DNA of 17,434 nt, taken from contig DAVI01000022.1 in the NCBI GenBank assembly GCA_002505495.1, positions 1 through 17,434 on the forward strand, written 5' to 3'. Of the stretch, positions 1-7,549 are shown piece by piece (the stretch's first letter is position 1; the number at the start of each line of letters is the position of its first letter). Position numbers and translations under genes: made by a program. The notes below the pieces were generated by a model that was not told the origin of the DNA, searched no databases, and saw only the letters and a list, made by a program, of their open reading frames with translations. The DNA comes from Euryarchaeota archaeon UBA59 (GTDB lineage: Archaea > Thermoplasmatota > Poseidoniia > Poseidoniales > Thalassarchaeaceae).

Positions 1-73
1 TCGAACCATCTGCGACCAACTGTTTCCAGGGGTAGACTTCGGGCTCACTCTTCATCAACCAGTAGTTGACCAT
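1..73 (-). CDS. EVE-domain protein, N-terminal fragment (runs off window)
   Basis: Only about 24 codons are inside the window. The ATG at 73 (minus) opens a reading frame giving MVNYWLMKSEPEVYPWKQL and then VADGS. This matches the conserved opening of EVE-domain proteins (YWLxKSEPxxYS/PWxxL), a PUA-like fold found in THYN1-type proteins. EVE domains are thought to bind modified bases or nucleic acid; the exact substrate is unknown here. The frame stays open a little upstream and could use a GTG at 76, but family members begin right at the (M)xYWL motif, so 73 is preferred. The gene lies 143 bases downstream of the RND exporter on the same strand. That gap shows no clear promoter or terminator, so co-transcription is possible. 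The call rests on one short but distinctive motif. Confidence 0.7.
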   Translation of the reverse strand, partial: MVNYWLMKSEPEVYPWKQLVADGS

Positions 74-216
74 CACTACGACCCAGACGCCGAGGTCTTT
101 TGAGTTCACCCTCAGTCACTGATGGTTTTCGCTTAGGCCTGACAATCCGACCGTAGGTTTGTCGCTTGAACTCGTAACGGAGATATCCAGCGCTATCGCT
201 CTCTCTGTTGGGGTGG

Positions 217-3200
217 TTACCACGCTTCGTAGTCTGAGCCGAGTGCCGAGGGGGCGAGAACGACCTCTTCGTCTTCGCCTTCGGCGATGAGGCGAGCAGT
301 TCTGATCATCGAGGCCGAGCCGCCAGTCAGCCCCATCCCGCTCTTGACGAAGAAGGCGAAGAGCGCCGGCAGTAGGAGGAGGGCCGAAGCTGCCGCTACG
401 ATCAGCAGAATGATGATGACTGAGACGAACGGCTTGAGCGCCGGAATCGGGATGAAATATGCCGTGAAAAGACCGGCACAGGTCACCACCACCGCTTCGA
501 ATAGCGACATCCCGGTGGTGGTGCATGCCTCTCTGATCGCATCTAGGGTTCCTCCTAGTTCCCGAACTCGATTGGCAATGTGGATTGAGAAGTCAACTCC
601 TACGCCGACTAGAATTGAGCCAATCATCACTGTGACAAGTGAAAGTGAGACGCCCATTTGCTGCATCACCAGCCATTGCATGCCGACCGTGAATACCACT
701 GGAATTGTTGTCAATATCGCGTATTTCGGGTCTCTGAAGAAGATTGCGAGTGTGAGCACTGTTGCCAGCAATGCGAAACCGAGTGAGGTCCATTGTGAGC
801 CAACAATCAGGTCGTTCACTTCTATGGTGACAGCGGCCACACCAATCAGCGGTGATGATGAAATCCCTCCGGGATAGTTCAAATCGGCGTGAATGTTGAC
901 TTCGTCGACGGCCTTTTGGGTATTCTGCACATTCATGAATGGCATATCGATGTAGATGAGACTGCGTTGGAAGGTTTCGTTGATGAACAATTGTCTGGTC
1001 TCTTCAGTCAGTGAGGAATAAAACACATCGAGGAGGAATATCTGAACACGCTTGTTGGCGTCGTCCTCTGTGTTGAAAGTTGTCAAGACTCGCCAGAAGG
1101 TGGCATCCTGTTCGTGCTCTTGGTCGAAGATCACATGACAGACCTCGTTACCGGTTCCGCTTGGTACGAAGTCGCAGAAGGGTAGCACCGAAGTACCGCT
1201 TAAATTCACAGAGACACCAACAGATTTCATGAGGAAAACGATACTTACGGCCGTTGTTTTGTCAACAGAGTCAGTCCTGTTCTCAAGCAATTCAATATCC
1301 TGTAACTTAGCGAACGGGTCGTCATTTTCCGAAATGTCATCGTCACGGTCGCCGGCGATGTAGCCATCCACCATCAGCATACCAATCTGTCCAGCGTTGA
1401 ACTCAGATGAATACTGCTTCATCTTCATGATCGGGGGTTGGTCCTCAGGCGCCATCTCAAGCAGGTCGATGTTTTCCTCAACCAGGTTTCTCGCCCACAG
1501 TGCAGAGACCAACATCAAAATCATGAATATCGAGAGAGTCACCTTGGTCCATCGAAGGGGTTGCTCTACTACGAATTCAACTATCGCCGGAGGTGGATGA
1601 CTCGGTTTCTTCAAATCGAGCAACATCGTGAGATTAGGAACCATGATCATCGTTAGGAAATAGACTACGATGATTCCCCCAGCGAGAGATATTCCCACAG
1701 TTTGAATCGGAGCCATCGGAGTGCTGACAAGCGAAATGAATCCGATGACAGTAGTCACTGCAGAAAGGAGCACGGCCTTGCCTGTAGACTGTAACGCAAT
1801 CGCCATCTTCTCTTCGGGAGTTCCGGACTCCTCTGCGTACCGGTTGGTGATGTGGAGGCCATACGAAACGCCGAGCGCTAGAAGAATAGGCCCGACGATG
1901 ATGACGGTCATGGTCACCTCGTAATCGAGGAAACCGATGATGCCTAGAGTCCACCAGACCGAACAGAGCGTGGGTAGCCCGGAGATGATGACCACCTTGA
2001 TTCCCTGAACGGGGCGAACTCGGCCGGTTTGGATGAGGTCGGAGTGGAACAGGAAGAGACCAACCGCAACTGCAATAACTCCGAGAGGGAAGATTTGCCA
2101 GAAGAGAACAAACGAATATTTTGTTACTGAATTGGTGATGGGGACGGGCCCAGTGAGAGTCATTTCGATTCCGAGGCAACTTGGCCCGCTGAAGTTTGCA
2201 CCATCCGGGCCATCGTAGCAACCAGATTCAGCTTCGTTCCAATTGTTGTCCATTGAGGTTTGCTGGATCCAGCATTCCGTGTAGGTGATGATGTCGGTTT
2301 GGGCCTCCTTGAAGCGCTCGTCCGGGGACTGGCAGACCTTCGGGACGCAGCCCTCTTTGACACCCTCCTCGGGACACGCGTTGCCCCCACTGAAGCCGGT
2401 GTCGATTACCCCGACGATGATGACTGCCCGGTTTGGGAAGCCGACTGTCGAGAGTGCTCCTGCGCCCACATCGCGGTACAACTTGTCCTTTGCGTTCTCA
2501 GGTAATTCACTGATGATTCGGTTTACCCGCTCTTGTTCATCAGGTATGCTGTAGCCGCCGAGTGTGTCGCCTAGTGAATCGATTTGGTCGCTGAGGTTCT
2601 CCCCCAAACCTCCGTCGCCGAGTGAGTTTGTGATGAACGCCTTTGCAACTCTCGGGGCTGATGAGTTGACCTCTTTAACGACGGTGGAGATGGATAGAAC
2701 ATAGATGATGCCGTCGGTTTCTCCGCCATCGGATTCGGCGTAGTTCAGTGGCCGTTCTATGGCGTCTAGTTGTTTGAGAATCTCTACATCAGTTACTCCT
2801 TGATTCTCCGATTCGACATAGATGATCATCACATTGGTCGTCCAATCCTTTTCAATCTCTTTGAGATTCTTGCTGACTTCACTTCCCTCTGGAAGGTATA
2901 CTTCCAAGTCGCCATTGACATTCAGTGAGGTCTCGCCGGTGTACTTGTCGATGATTCCGGAGTGATAGGTGAAGAACAGAGTGACGAGTAGGCAGAGGAC
3001 AATTGTCGGGGCTGGGAACCTGGTAAGTACACCGAAAACGGTCATCTGACGGAGTTCCTTGCGAATTCTCCGCGGTGCCGCCATAATCACCTCCATGGCA
3101 ACATCGGCGTCGAACTCTTCGAAGCGGGTTTGTACCGCCTCACGGACTGCTGCGACGCCGTCACTCAGGCGCTCGCCGGCGCTCGTGCCGGGCCCGTCGA

Positions 3201-3234
3201 GTTCTTCGTCGTCATCAGTGATTCGGCTCACCAC
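217..3234 (-). CDS. RND-superfamily exporter (MMPL/HAE3-like), 12 membrane segments
   Basis: This is a 1005-residue membrane transporter with the duplicated RND layout. TM1 is at about 75-91, followed by a large outside loop (92-370), then a block of five helices (about 373-540). A second half repeats this: TM7 near 563-580, a second loop (581-812), and five helices at about 813-962. The conserved helix motif appears as GVSYGLHITNRY (455-466) and GVGVDFSIHIANR (877-889), typical of HAE3/MMPL-type exporters. Such proteins use proton motive force to move lipids or other hydrophobic compounds; the substrate here cannot be named. The first outside loop carries six cysteines (287-353) and the second carries two (687, 699), which suggests disulfides. 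The GTG at 3234 is the first start after an in-frame TGA, with a TATA-like box about 27 bases upstream. An ATG at residue 47 is an alternative start. The N-terminal 60 residues are acidic and cytoplasmic. Confidence 0.93.
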   Translation of the reverse strand: MVSRITDDDEELDGPGTSAGERLSDGVAAVREAVQTRFEEFDADVAMEVIMAAPRRIRKELRQMTVFGVLTRFPAPTIVLCLLVTLFFTYHSGIIDKYTGETSLNVNGDLEVYLPEGSEVSKNLKEIEKDWTTNVMIIYVESENQGVTDVEILKQLDAIERPLNYAESDGGETDGIIYVLSISTVVKEVNSSAPRVAKAFITNSLGDGGLGENLSDQIDSLGDTLGGYSIPDEQERVNRIISELPENAKDKLYRDVGAGALSTVGFPNRAVIIVGVIDTGFSGGNACPEEGVKEGCVPKVCQSPDERFKEAQTDIITYTECWIQQTSMDNNWNEAESGCYDGPDGANFSGPSCLGIEMTLTGPVPITNSVTKYSFVLFWQIFPLGVIAVAVGLFLFHSDLIQTGRVRPVQGIKVVIISGLPTLCSVWWTLGIIGFLDYEVTMTVIIVGPILLALGVSYGLHITNRYAEESGTPEEKMAIALQSTGKAVLLSAVTTVIGFISLVSTPMAPIQTVGISLAGGIIVVYFLTMIMVPNLTMLLDLKKPSHPPPAIVEFVVEQPLRWTKVTLSIFMILMLVSALWARNLVEENIDLLEMAPEDQPPIMKMKQYSSEFNAGQIGMLMVDGYIAGDRDDDISENDDPFAKLQDIELLENRTDSVDKTTAVSIVFLMKSVGVSVNLSGTSVLPFCDFVPSGTGNEVCHVIFDQEHEQDATFWRVLTTFNTEDDANKRVQIFLLDVFYSSLTEETRQLFINETFQRSLIYIDMPFMNVQNTQKAVDEVNIHADLNYPGGISSSPLIGVAAVTIEVNDLIVGSQWTSLGFALLATVLTLAIFFRDPKYAILTTIPVVFTVGMQWLVMQQMGVSLSLVTVMIGSILVGVGVDFSIHIANRVRELGGTLDAIREACTTTGMSLFEAVVVTCAGLFTAYFIPIPALKPFVSVIIILLIVAAASALLLLPALFAFFVKSGMGLTGGSASMIRTARLIAEGEDEEVVLAPSALGSDYEAW

Positions 3235-3256
3235 TGACTCCGTGCAATCGAATCCG

Positions 3257-3266
3257 CCTTTAATCC
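3257..3266 (-). promoter_or_regulatory. TATA-like box for the RND exporter
   Basis: On the minus strand the sequence GGATTAAAGG is centred about 27 bases before the GTG start at 3234. That is the spacing expected if the transcript is leaderless and begins at the start codon, as many archaeal transcripts do. The match to a TATA box is partial, and no TFB-recognition element is certain. This is an inference from position and composition only. Confidence 0.3.
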
Positions 3267-3305
3267 CTCATCCCCACGCATGGTCTTGAGTAGCATTCGC
3301 CGCGA

Positions 3306-3322
3306 CTCGGCCTATGGCCGAG
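3306..3322. repeat. Perfect inverted repeat between RND exporter and valS
   Basis: CTCGGCC-TAT-GGCCGAG gives 7-bp perfect arms with a 3-base spacer in the 216-base divergent gap. No T-run follows on either strand, so an operator is more likely than a terminator. Which of the two flanking genes it would control is unclear. It lies 72 bases upstream of the exporter start and 128 bases upstream of the valS start. The rest of the gap shows no gene or RNA. Confidence 0.4.
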
Positions 3323-3450
3323 AGTAAAGGTTGGTCAATTCAACTGCCAACAGGTAGGTTTGATGCGGTAATCTCATGAACACCTAGGGTTGCCCGTGCG
3401 CTAGAGGACCCTCGCTGTTGACGTGTGACGGGGCCTTGGTGGGAATCTGA

Positions 3451-5940
3451 ATGGCAAGTCCGCGAATAGAAGAGAAGCGTTGGACAATCGACCTTGAGAA
3501 GCGCATTCAAGAGGCGCACTATGCCGACAAGGAGGCCTATGACGCCCGCTACGGCTTCAATCCGGATTCCGGAAGGGAACTCTTCGTCATCGACACCCCG
3601 CCGCCCTATCCGAGTGGCACTTGGCACATCGGTGCGGTGGCCCAATACTCGATGATCGACGTAATTGCCCGTTGTCAGCGGTTGATGGGCAAGGAGGTCT
3701 ACTTTCCATGGGGGGTTGACCGAAACGGCATCAACATCGAATTCACCGTCGAGAGGAACACCGGTCGCAAGATGAAGAGCTATGACAGGGCAGAATTCCT
3801 TGAACTGTGCGAAGAGACCATCGAAGAGTTCACCCAAGCGATGCGAGACACCGCAAGCCGAGTCGGGCTCTCCTGCGACTTCGCCAAGGAATATCTCACT
3901 GATTCACCCTCCTACCGTGCGGTCACACAGGCCATCTTCGTCGACCTGTTCAAGCGAGGTGACATCGTCGAGGACCTACGACCAAACATCTACGACCCTG
4001 TTGAGGGGACCACCATTGCCGAAGCGGAGGTCGAGCGCTTGCAACGCATGACTCGACTCGTCGATGTCCAGTGGACGACAGAGAGCGGCGAAGAGGTTGT
4101 CATCTCGACGACTCGCCCAGAACTCATATGCGCCTGCGGAATCGTCGTGGTTCACCCTGATGATGAGCGCTATCAGCATCTGGTCGGCCAGAAGGTTCAC
4201 CTCCCCGTCGAAGTGGCTGGCCGCAGTAGCAGCGTCGAAATCCGCACTCACCCATCGGTCAAAACGGAATTCGGTTCCGGCGTACTGATGATCTGTTCCT
4301 TTGGTGACCAAAACGACGTAGCGGTCTTCCGAGAACTCGGACTGGACCCATTCCAGGCAATTGACCTCAACGGCTGTATGACGGAAGTAGCGGGGCCGTT
4401 TTCCGGACTGCCAGTGAACGAGGCGCGAGAGCAAATCATCGAGGCACTGGAGGCAGATGGTCGAATCGTCTCCATTGAAGAGCGTGAACAGGAGGTTCCG
4501 GTCTCGGAGCGGGGCAAGAACCCGGTCGAGATAATCCTCCTGAAGGAGTGGTATATCCGGCAGACCCACATTCAAGGGCGACTTGCAGAACTCGCCGATG
4601 AGATTAACTTCATTCCGCCACGCAACAAACAGTTCCTCCTTGACTGGATGGAGAACATCTCCATAGACTGGCCAATCAGCCGACGCCGCTGGTATCACAC
4701 TGAGATTCCAATCTGGTATTCAGAAGACGAAACGAAAGTAGTCGTCCCACCAGTCGGTACCTATGTTCAACCGTGGCGGGAGGGGCCTCCAGAAGGCAGC
4801 GTCGTGCTCGACCGAGAGAGCCGTGAAGAACTCGGCCCGTACAGTGAACTCGCCTCCACACTCGGTGAGGTGCGCGGCGAAGAGAAGGTCTTCGACACCT
4901 GGATGGACTCCTCCAACTCCAACTTGTTCGTCTCTGGCTATCTCTCCGACGACTCGACCTTCGAGCGCGCATTCCCGACCGGCATCCGTCCACAGGGGAA
5001 GGAAATCGTTCGCACATGGCTCTACTACACGCTTCTCAAATCTGCCCTGCTTTTCGACAAGCCCGGCTTTGAAAATGTCTGGATTGACGGGCTAGGTATG
5101 GATCCATGGGGCCGTAAGATGTCAAAGTCCCTCGGCAACGGAATCGACGCCGACTCGGTTTTGGAATGTGGCGCAGGTGGGAGAACAGGCTCTTGGAAGG
5201 TGAAGGGGCCGGACAAGACAGTTCAGTTGAAGGCGAACAAAATTGGCTCTGAGTGCTTCCGTCTTTGGAAGGCGTGCGATGCGCAAGTCGGCGATGACTT
5301 CCACATCAATCCGGAGGAAATCGAGGCGAAATACTACGGAGTATTGACGAAAATCTTCAATGTTGCCCGATTCGCAAGCCAGTTTGAGGTTCCAAAGGAT
5401 ATCGACTCCGCTCCGACTGACCTTCGCCCTGCCGACCAATGGATTCTCGCTGAGTTCTGCAAGGTGAATTCAACCGTCGAAAAAGCCTACACGGAAATCG
5501 ACATCTATAGTGCAGCTCAAGCCCTCAAAAACTTCGGTACCGGTGTCTTTCCAAGCCACTGGCTCGAACTTTCCAAGTCGCGGCTCTACGATGATGATGC
5601 CAATGCGGCGTGGACAATCCACCGAATCGTGCGTGATTTGCTGACCATGTTCAGCCCGATATGTCCATTCTTCAGCCATCATCTCTCGACAACTCTGTAT
5701 GGTACCTCCGCGGTTGACGTGCGAGAATTCCCGGTAGTTCCGGTGGAAGCTCTCGGAGCGACCGACGAGGGTCAAAGATTGCGTGGCTTGACCGCGAGAA
5801 TCCTCGATTTCAACGCCGATACCTGGCGGGCGAAAAATGAGGCTGGATTGGGTCGAGGCAAGCCGATTGGAGGAATTACAATTCCAGATGAGTTGGAGGA
5901 ATTCGCTGCTGACCTGACAGCCATGCACAAACTCGAGTGA
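3451..5940 (+). CDS. valS: Valyl-tRNA synthetase, archaeal type
   Basis: A class I aminoacyl-tRNA synthetase of 829 residues that attaches valine to tRNA-Val in the cytoplasm. The HIGH-type signature is HIGA (59-62) within DTPPPYPSGTWHIGAV. The CP1 editing domain includes TTRPELICACGIVVVHPDDERY (split here as residues 220-241) and FGSGVLMICSFGDQNDV (274-290), both characteristic of ValS rather than IleS or LeuS. The KMSKS loop is exact at 556-560. The anticodon-binding helical domain follows from about 640. The bacterial C-terminal coiled-coil arm appears to be absent, as usual for archaeal forms. An insertion of about 24 residues sits shortly after KMSKS (573-598; see findings). The ATG start fits the family N-terminus and is preceded by a GGTGGG stretch. 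The gene is monocistronic by context: divergent from the exporter and convergent with serA, with only 15 bases between their stops. Confidence 0.95.
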   Translation: MASPRIEEKRWTIDLEKRIQEAHYADKEAYDARYGFNPDSGRELFVIDTPPPYPSGTWHIGAVAQYSMIDVIARCQRLMGKEVYFPWGVDRNGINIEFTVERNTGRKMKSYDRAEFLELCEETIEEFTQAMRDTASRVGLSCDFAKEYLTDSPSYRAVTQAIFVDLFKRGDIVEDLRPNIYDPVEGTTIAEAEVERLQRMTRLVDVQWTTESGEEVVISTTRPELICACGIVVVHPDDERYQHLVGQKVHLPVEVAGRSSSVEIRTHPSVKTEFGSGVLMICSFGDQNDVAVFRELGLDPFQAIDLNGCMTEVAGPFSGLPVNEAREQIIEALEADGRIVSIEEREQEVPVSERGKNPVEIILLKEWYIRQTHIQGRLAELADEINFIPPRNKQFLLDWMENISIDWPISRRRWYHTEIPIWYSEDETKVVVPPVGTYVQPWREGPPEGSVVLDRESREELGPYSELASTLGEVRGEEKVFDTWMDSSNSNLFVSGYLSDDSTFERAFPTGIRPQGKEIVRTWLYYTLLKSALLFDKPGFENVWIDGLGMDPWGRKMSKSLGNGIDADSVLECGAGGRTGSWKVKGPDKTVQLKANKIGSECFRLWKACDAQVGDDFHINPEEIEAKYYGVLTKIFNVARFASQFEVPKDIDSAPTDLRPADQWILAEFCKVNSTVEKAYTEIDIYSAAQALKNFGTGVFPSHWLELSKSRLYDDDANAAWTIHRIVRDLLTMFSPICPFFSHHLSTTLYGTSAVDVREFPVVPVEALGATDEGQRLRGLTARILDFNADTWRAKNEAGLGRGKPIGGITIPDELEEFAADLTAMHKLE

Positions 5941-5955
5941 GTGTTGGCCCTCTCA

Positions 5956-6945
5956 TCACAGGACTTCTGGGTTCAGCGCACTTTGAGGGTGTCTGCCGTC
6001 GAAGAAATCAATCAGTAGAGTGGCCATCTCCTCGCCAATCCTCCCCTGTGCCTCGATGGTCGCAGCACCAATGTGCGGTGTGCCGTGAAAGTTGGTGTGC
6101 TGCAACAGAGGATGGTCACCCGGCGGCTCATGCTCAAAGACGTCGAGTGCCGCACTTGCTAACTGCCCAGATTCCAGAGCCGCGAGAACTGCATCCTCAT
6201 CGACAATTCCACCACGGGCGCAGTTCACCAGATGGTTGCCACAGGCCACACCATCCCTACCAACGCCTGACATCATCGCCAGTCGGTCAACGTTTACCAG
6301 ATGGTGAGTTTCAGGGGAGAAGTTGCAGTGGATGGTTACATGGGTGCACAGTCTGAACAACTCGTCAACATCATCGTGGAGAATGCAGTGCTGGCCAGCC
6401 GCGACTTCGGCAGGGAGGTAGGGGTCGTAGGCGTGAAGAGTCATCCCGAGGACGCGTGCCGCTTTCGCAACCCCTTGGGCGATTCTCCCGAAGCCAATCA
6501 AACCGAGCCGTTTGCCGGCCAGTTCGGTCCCCCGCATGCTCTTCTTTGCCCATTCACCAGAACGGAGAGTCCGGTCACCGGAGGCGATGTGCCGGGTGGA
6601 TGCGAGTAGGTGGCCAATCGTGAGTTCAACGACCGCCTTTGTTGAGGCACCGGGAGTATTGCAGACGGCCACCTTTGATTTCGTGGCTACCTTGAGATCT
6701 ATGTTGTCAATTCCCACTCCAGCCCTGCCAACCAGTTTCAGTGACCCCTTTCTGCCGCTACTAGACTTGATTACCTTGGAAGTCAACTTGGTCGCACTTC
6801 GAACCACGACGGCATCGAACCTACCTAGAATCCCGTTCTCCAACTCCGACGATGAGTAGTGTTTGAGGGTCACCTCATGTCCGGCATTCTGCAACCGTTC
6901 AACTGCGGAATCAGCCATCCCATCCGTCACGGCTATGCGGGCCAC
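5956..6945 (-). CDS. serA: D-3-phosphoglycerate dehydrogenase (short, no ACT domain)
   Basis: An NAD-dependent D-2-hydroxyacid dehydrogenase that most likely oxidises 3-phosphoglycerate to 3-phosphohydroxypyruvate, the first step of serine synthesis. From the GTG at 6945 the protein is 329 residues and begins MARIAVTDGM, the usual opening of the family. The open frame extends to a TTG at 6972, but those nine residues do not resemble family members. Visible signatures: RAGVGIDNID (about 74-83), the Rossmann motif GLIGFGRIA (148-156), NCARGGIVDE with catalytic Arg244, DVFEHEPP with catalytic Glu273, and TPHIGAAT with catalytic His291. The C-terminal regulatory ACT domain of longer SerA proteins is missing. 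An insertion of about eight residues precedes NCARGG. Other 2-hydroxyacid dehydrogenases share this fold, so the exact substrate is inferred. The PHIGAAT-xEAQ segment favours the phosphoglycerate enzyme. Confidence 0.92.
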   Translation of the reverse strand: MARIAVTDGMADSAVERLQNAGHEVTLKHYSSSELENGILGRFDAVVVRSATKLTSKVIKSSSGRKGSLKLVGRAGVGIDNIDLKVATKSKVAVCNTPGASTKAVVELTIGHLLASTRHIASGDRTLRSGEWAKKSMRGTELAGKRLGLIGFGRIAQGVAKAARVLGMTLHAYDPYLPAEVAAGQHCILHDDVDELFRLCTHVTIHCNFSPETHHLVNVDRLAMMSGVGRDGVACGNHLVNCARGGIVDEDAVLAALESGQLASAALDVFEHEPPGDHPLLQHTNFHGTPHIGAATIEAQGRIGEEMATLLIDFFDGRHPQSALNPEVL

Positions 6946-6947
6946 GC

Positions 6948-6970
6948 CGGGGGTTCGGACGCCCCCGTCC
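6948..6970. repeat. Overlapping inverted repeats just upstream of serA start
   Basis: Two perfect inverted repeats overlap here: CGGGGG (6948-6953) with CCCCCG (6962-6967), and GGACG (6957-6961) with CGTCC (6966-6970). They sit directly before the GTG at 6945. They could be an operator, or an RNA hairpin covering the translation start if the transcript has a leader. They would be coding only if the less likely TTG start at 6972 were used. Confidence 0.3.
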
Positions 6971-7045
6971 AATCAAGGTTACCCAGTTCATCTCCCGGCA
7001 AGCCATCTACTAACCGAGATTGAACTGTGTGACAGACTCAGGCGA

Positions 7046-7063
7046 GGGTTGATATTCCGACCC
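7046..7063. promoter_or_regulatory. Candidate regulatory element upstream of sodN
   Basis: GGGTTGATATTCCGACCC is an imperfect palindrome, with half-sites GGGTTG and CGACCC separated by six AT-rich bases. It ends 27 bases before the sodN ATG. The first 14 bases match 12 of 14 positions of a sequence upstream of the flavoprotein gene (16821-16834). It may be an operator or a promoter element overlapping the TATA position. The rest of the serA-sodN gap shows nothing recognisable. Confidence 0.35.
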
Positions 7064-7090
7064 CCTTCATTGGGAAAATGAGGCTTGAAC

Positions 7091-7540
7091 ATGGCAGACG
7101 AGAGAGATTTGATAGAGGCTGAGGCACACTGTGACGGTCCGTGTGGGGTCTATGACCCCGCTTCGGCGAGAATTGCTGCTGAGGCAGTCCAATCGATGAC
7201 CACCAAAATGCTTTCACTCGAGTGCCCTGACACAGGGGACAGCGCCGGAATGGCAGCATATCTCAACACTATGAGTCGGTATGCGGCGATCAAGGAGGAC
7301 GAGGCCCAGAAGTGTAAGGATGAACTGCTCGTTCTGTGGACTGATTTCTTCAAACCGGAGCACCTTGAATCGATTCCCAACCTACATGACATATTCTGGA
7401 ACGCCGCCAAATTGTGCAGCGCCTGCAAAGTCGAAGTCTCATCTGTTCACGCTCAGGAGTTGATGGATGCCTGCGAAGAGATTCACAGTATCTTCTGGGG
7501 CGCAAAGGGTCGTGACGACGCTTGGGTACGCGCAAGTTGA
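7091..7540 (+). CDS. sodN: Nickel-containing superoxide dismutase precursor
   Basis: Predicted to convert superoxide to oxygen and hydrogen peroxide using a nickel centre. The protein is 149 residues. A 12-residue leader (MADERDLIEAEA) is followed by HCDGPCGVYDP, which is the nickel hook of the family. After cleavage before His13, that His becomes residue 1 and supplies the N-terminal amine and imidazole ligands; Cys14 and Cys18 (mature Cys2 and Cys6) are the thiolate ligands. The hook has Gly where most family members have Leu at mature position 4. The remainder is helical, as in the four-helix-bundle subunits of the homohexamer. The mature form of about 137 residues is somewhat longer than the 117 of the Streptomyces enzyme. 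The ATG at 7091 is chosen over a TTG two codons earlier, and TGAGG lies about eight bases upstream. The sodX gene follows after nine bases, which strongly supports the call. No export signal is visible, so it should act in the cytoplasm. Confidence 0.94.
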   Translation: MADERDLIEAEAHCDGPCGVYDPASARIAAEAVQSMTTKMLSLECPDTGDSAGMAAYLNTMSRYAAIKEDEAQKCKDELLVLWTDFFKPEHLESIPNLHDIFWNAAKLCSACKVEVSSVHAQELMDACEEIHSIFWGAKGRDDAWVRAS

Positions 7541-7549
7541 GCGATTGAC

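Noticed and set aside
287..877. Long plus-strand open frame (196 codons) opposite the RND exporter
   Set aside because: It lies wholly inside the exporter on the other strand, has Ser/Thr/Pro-rich composition typical of a complement shadow, and shows no recognisable motif.
1634..2221. Minus-strand open frame (195 codons) within the exporter
   Set aside because: It is an out-of-frame reading of the exporter's membrane region, and the exporter's motifs are clear in the true frame.
3976..4698. Minus-strand open frame (240 codons) opposite valS
   Set aside because: The valS motifs are continuous across it on the plus strand; this frame has no family resemblance.
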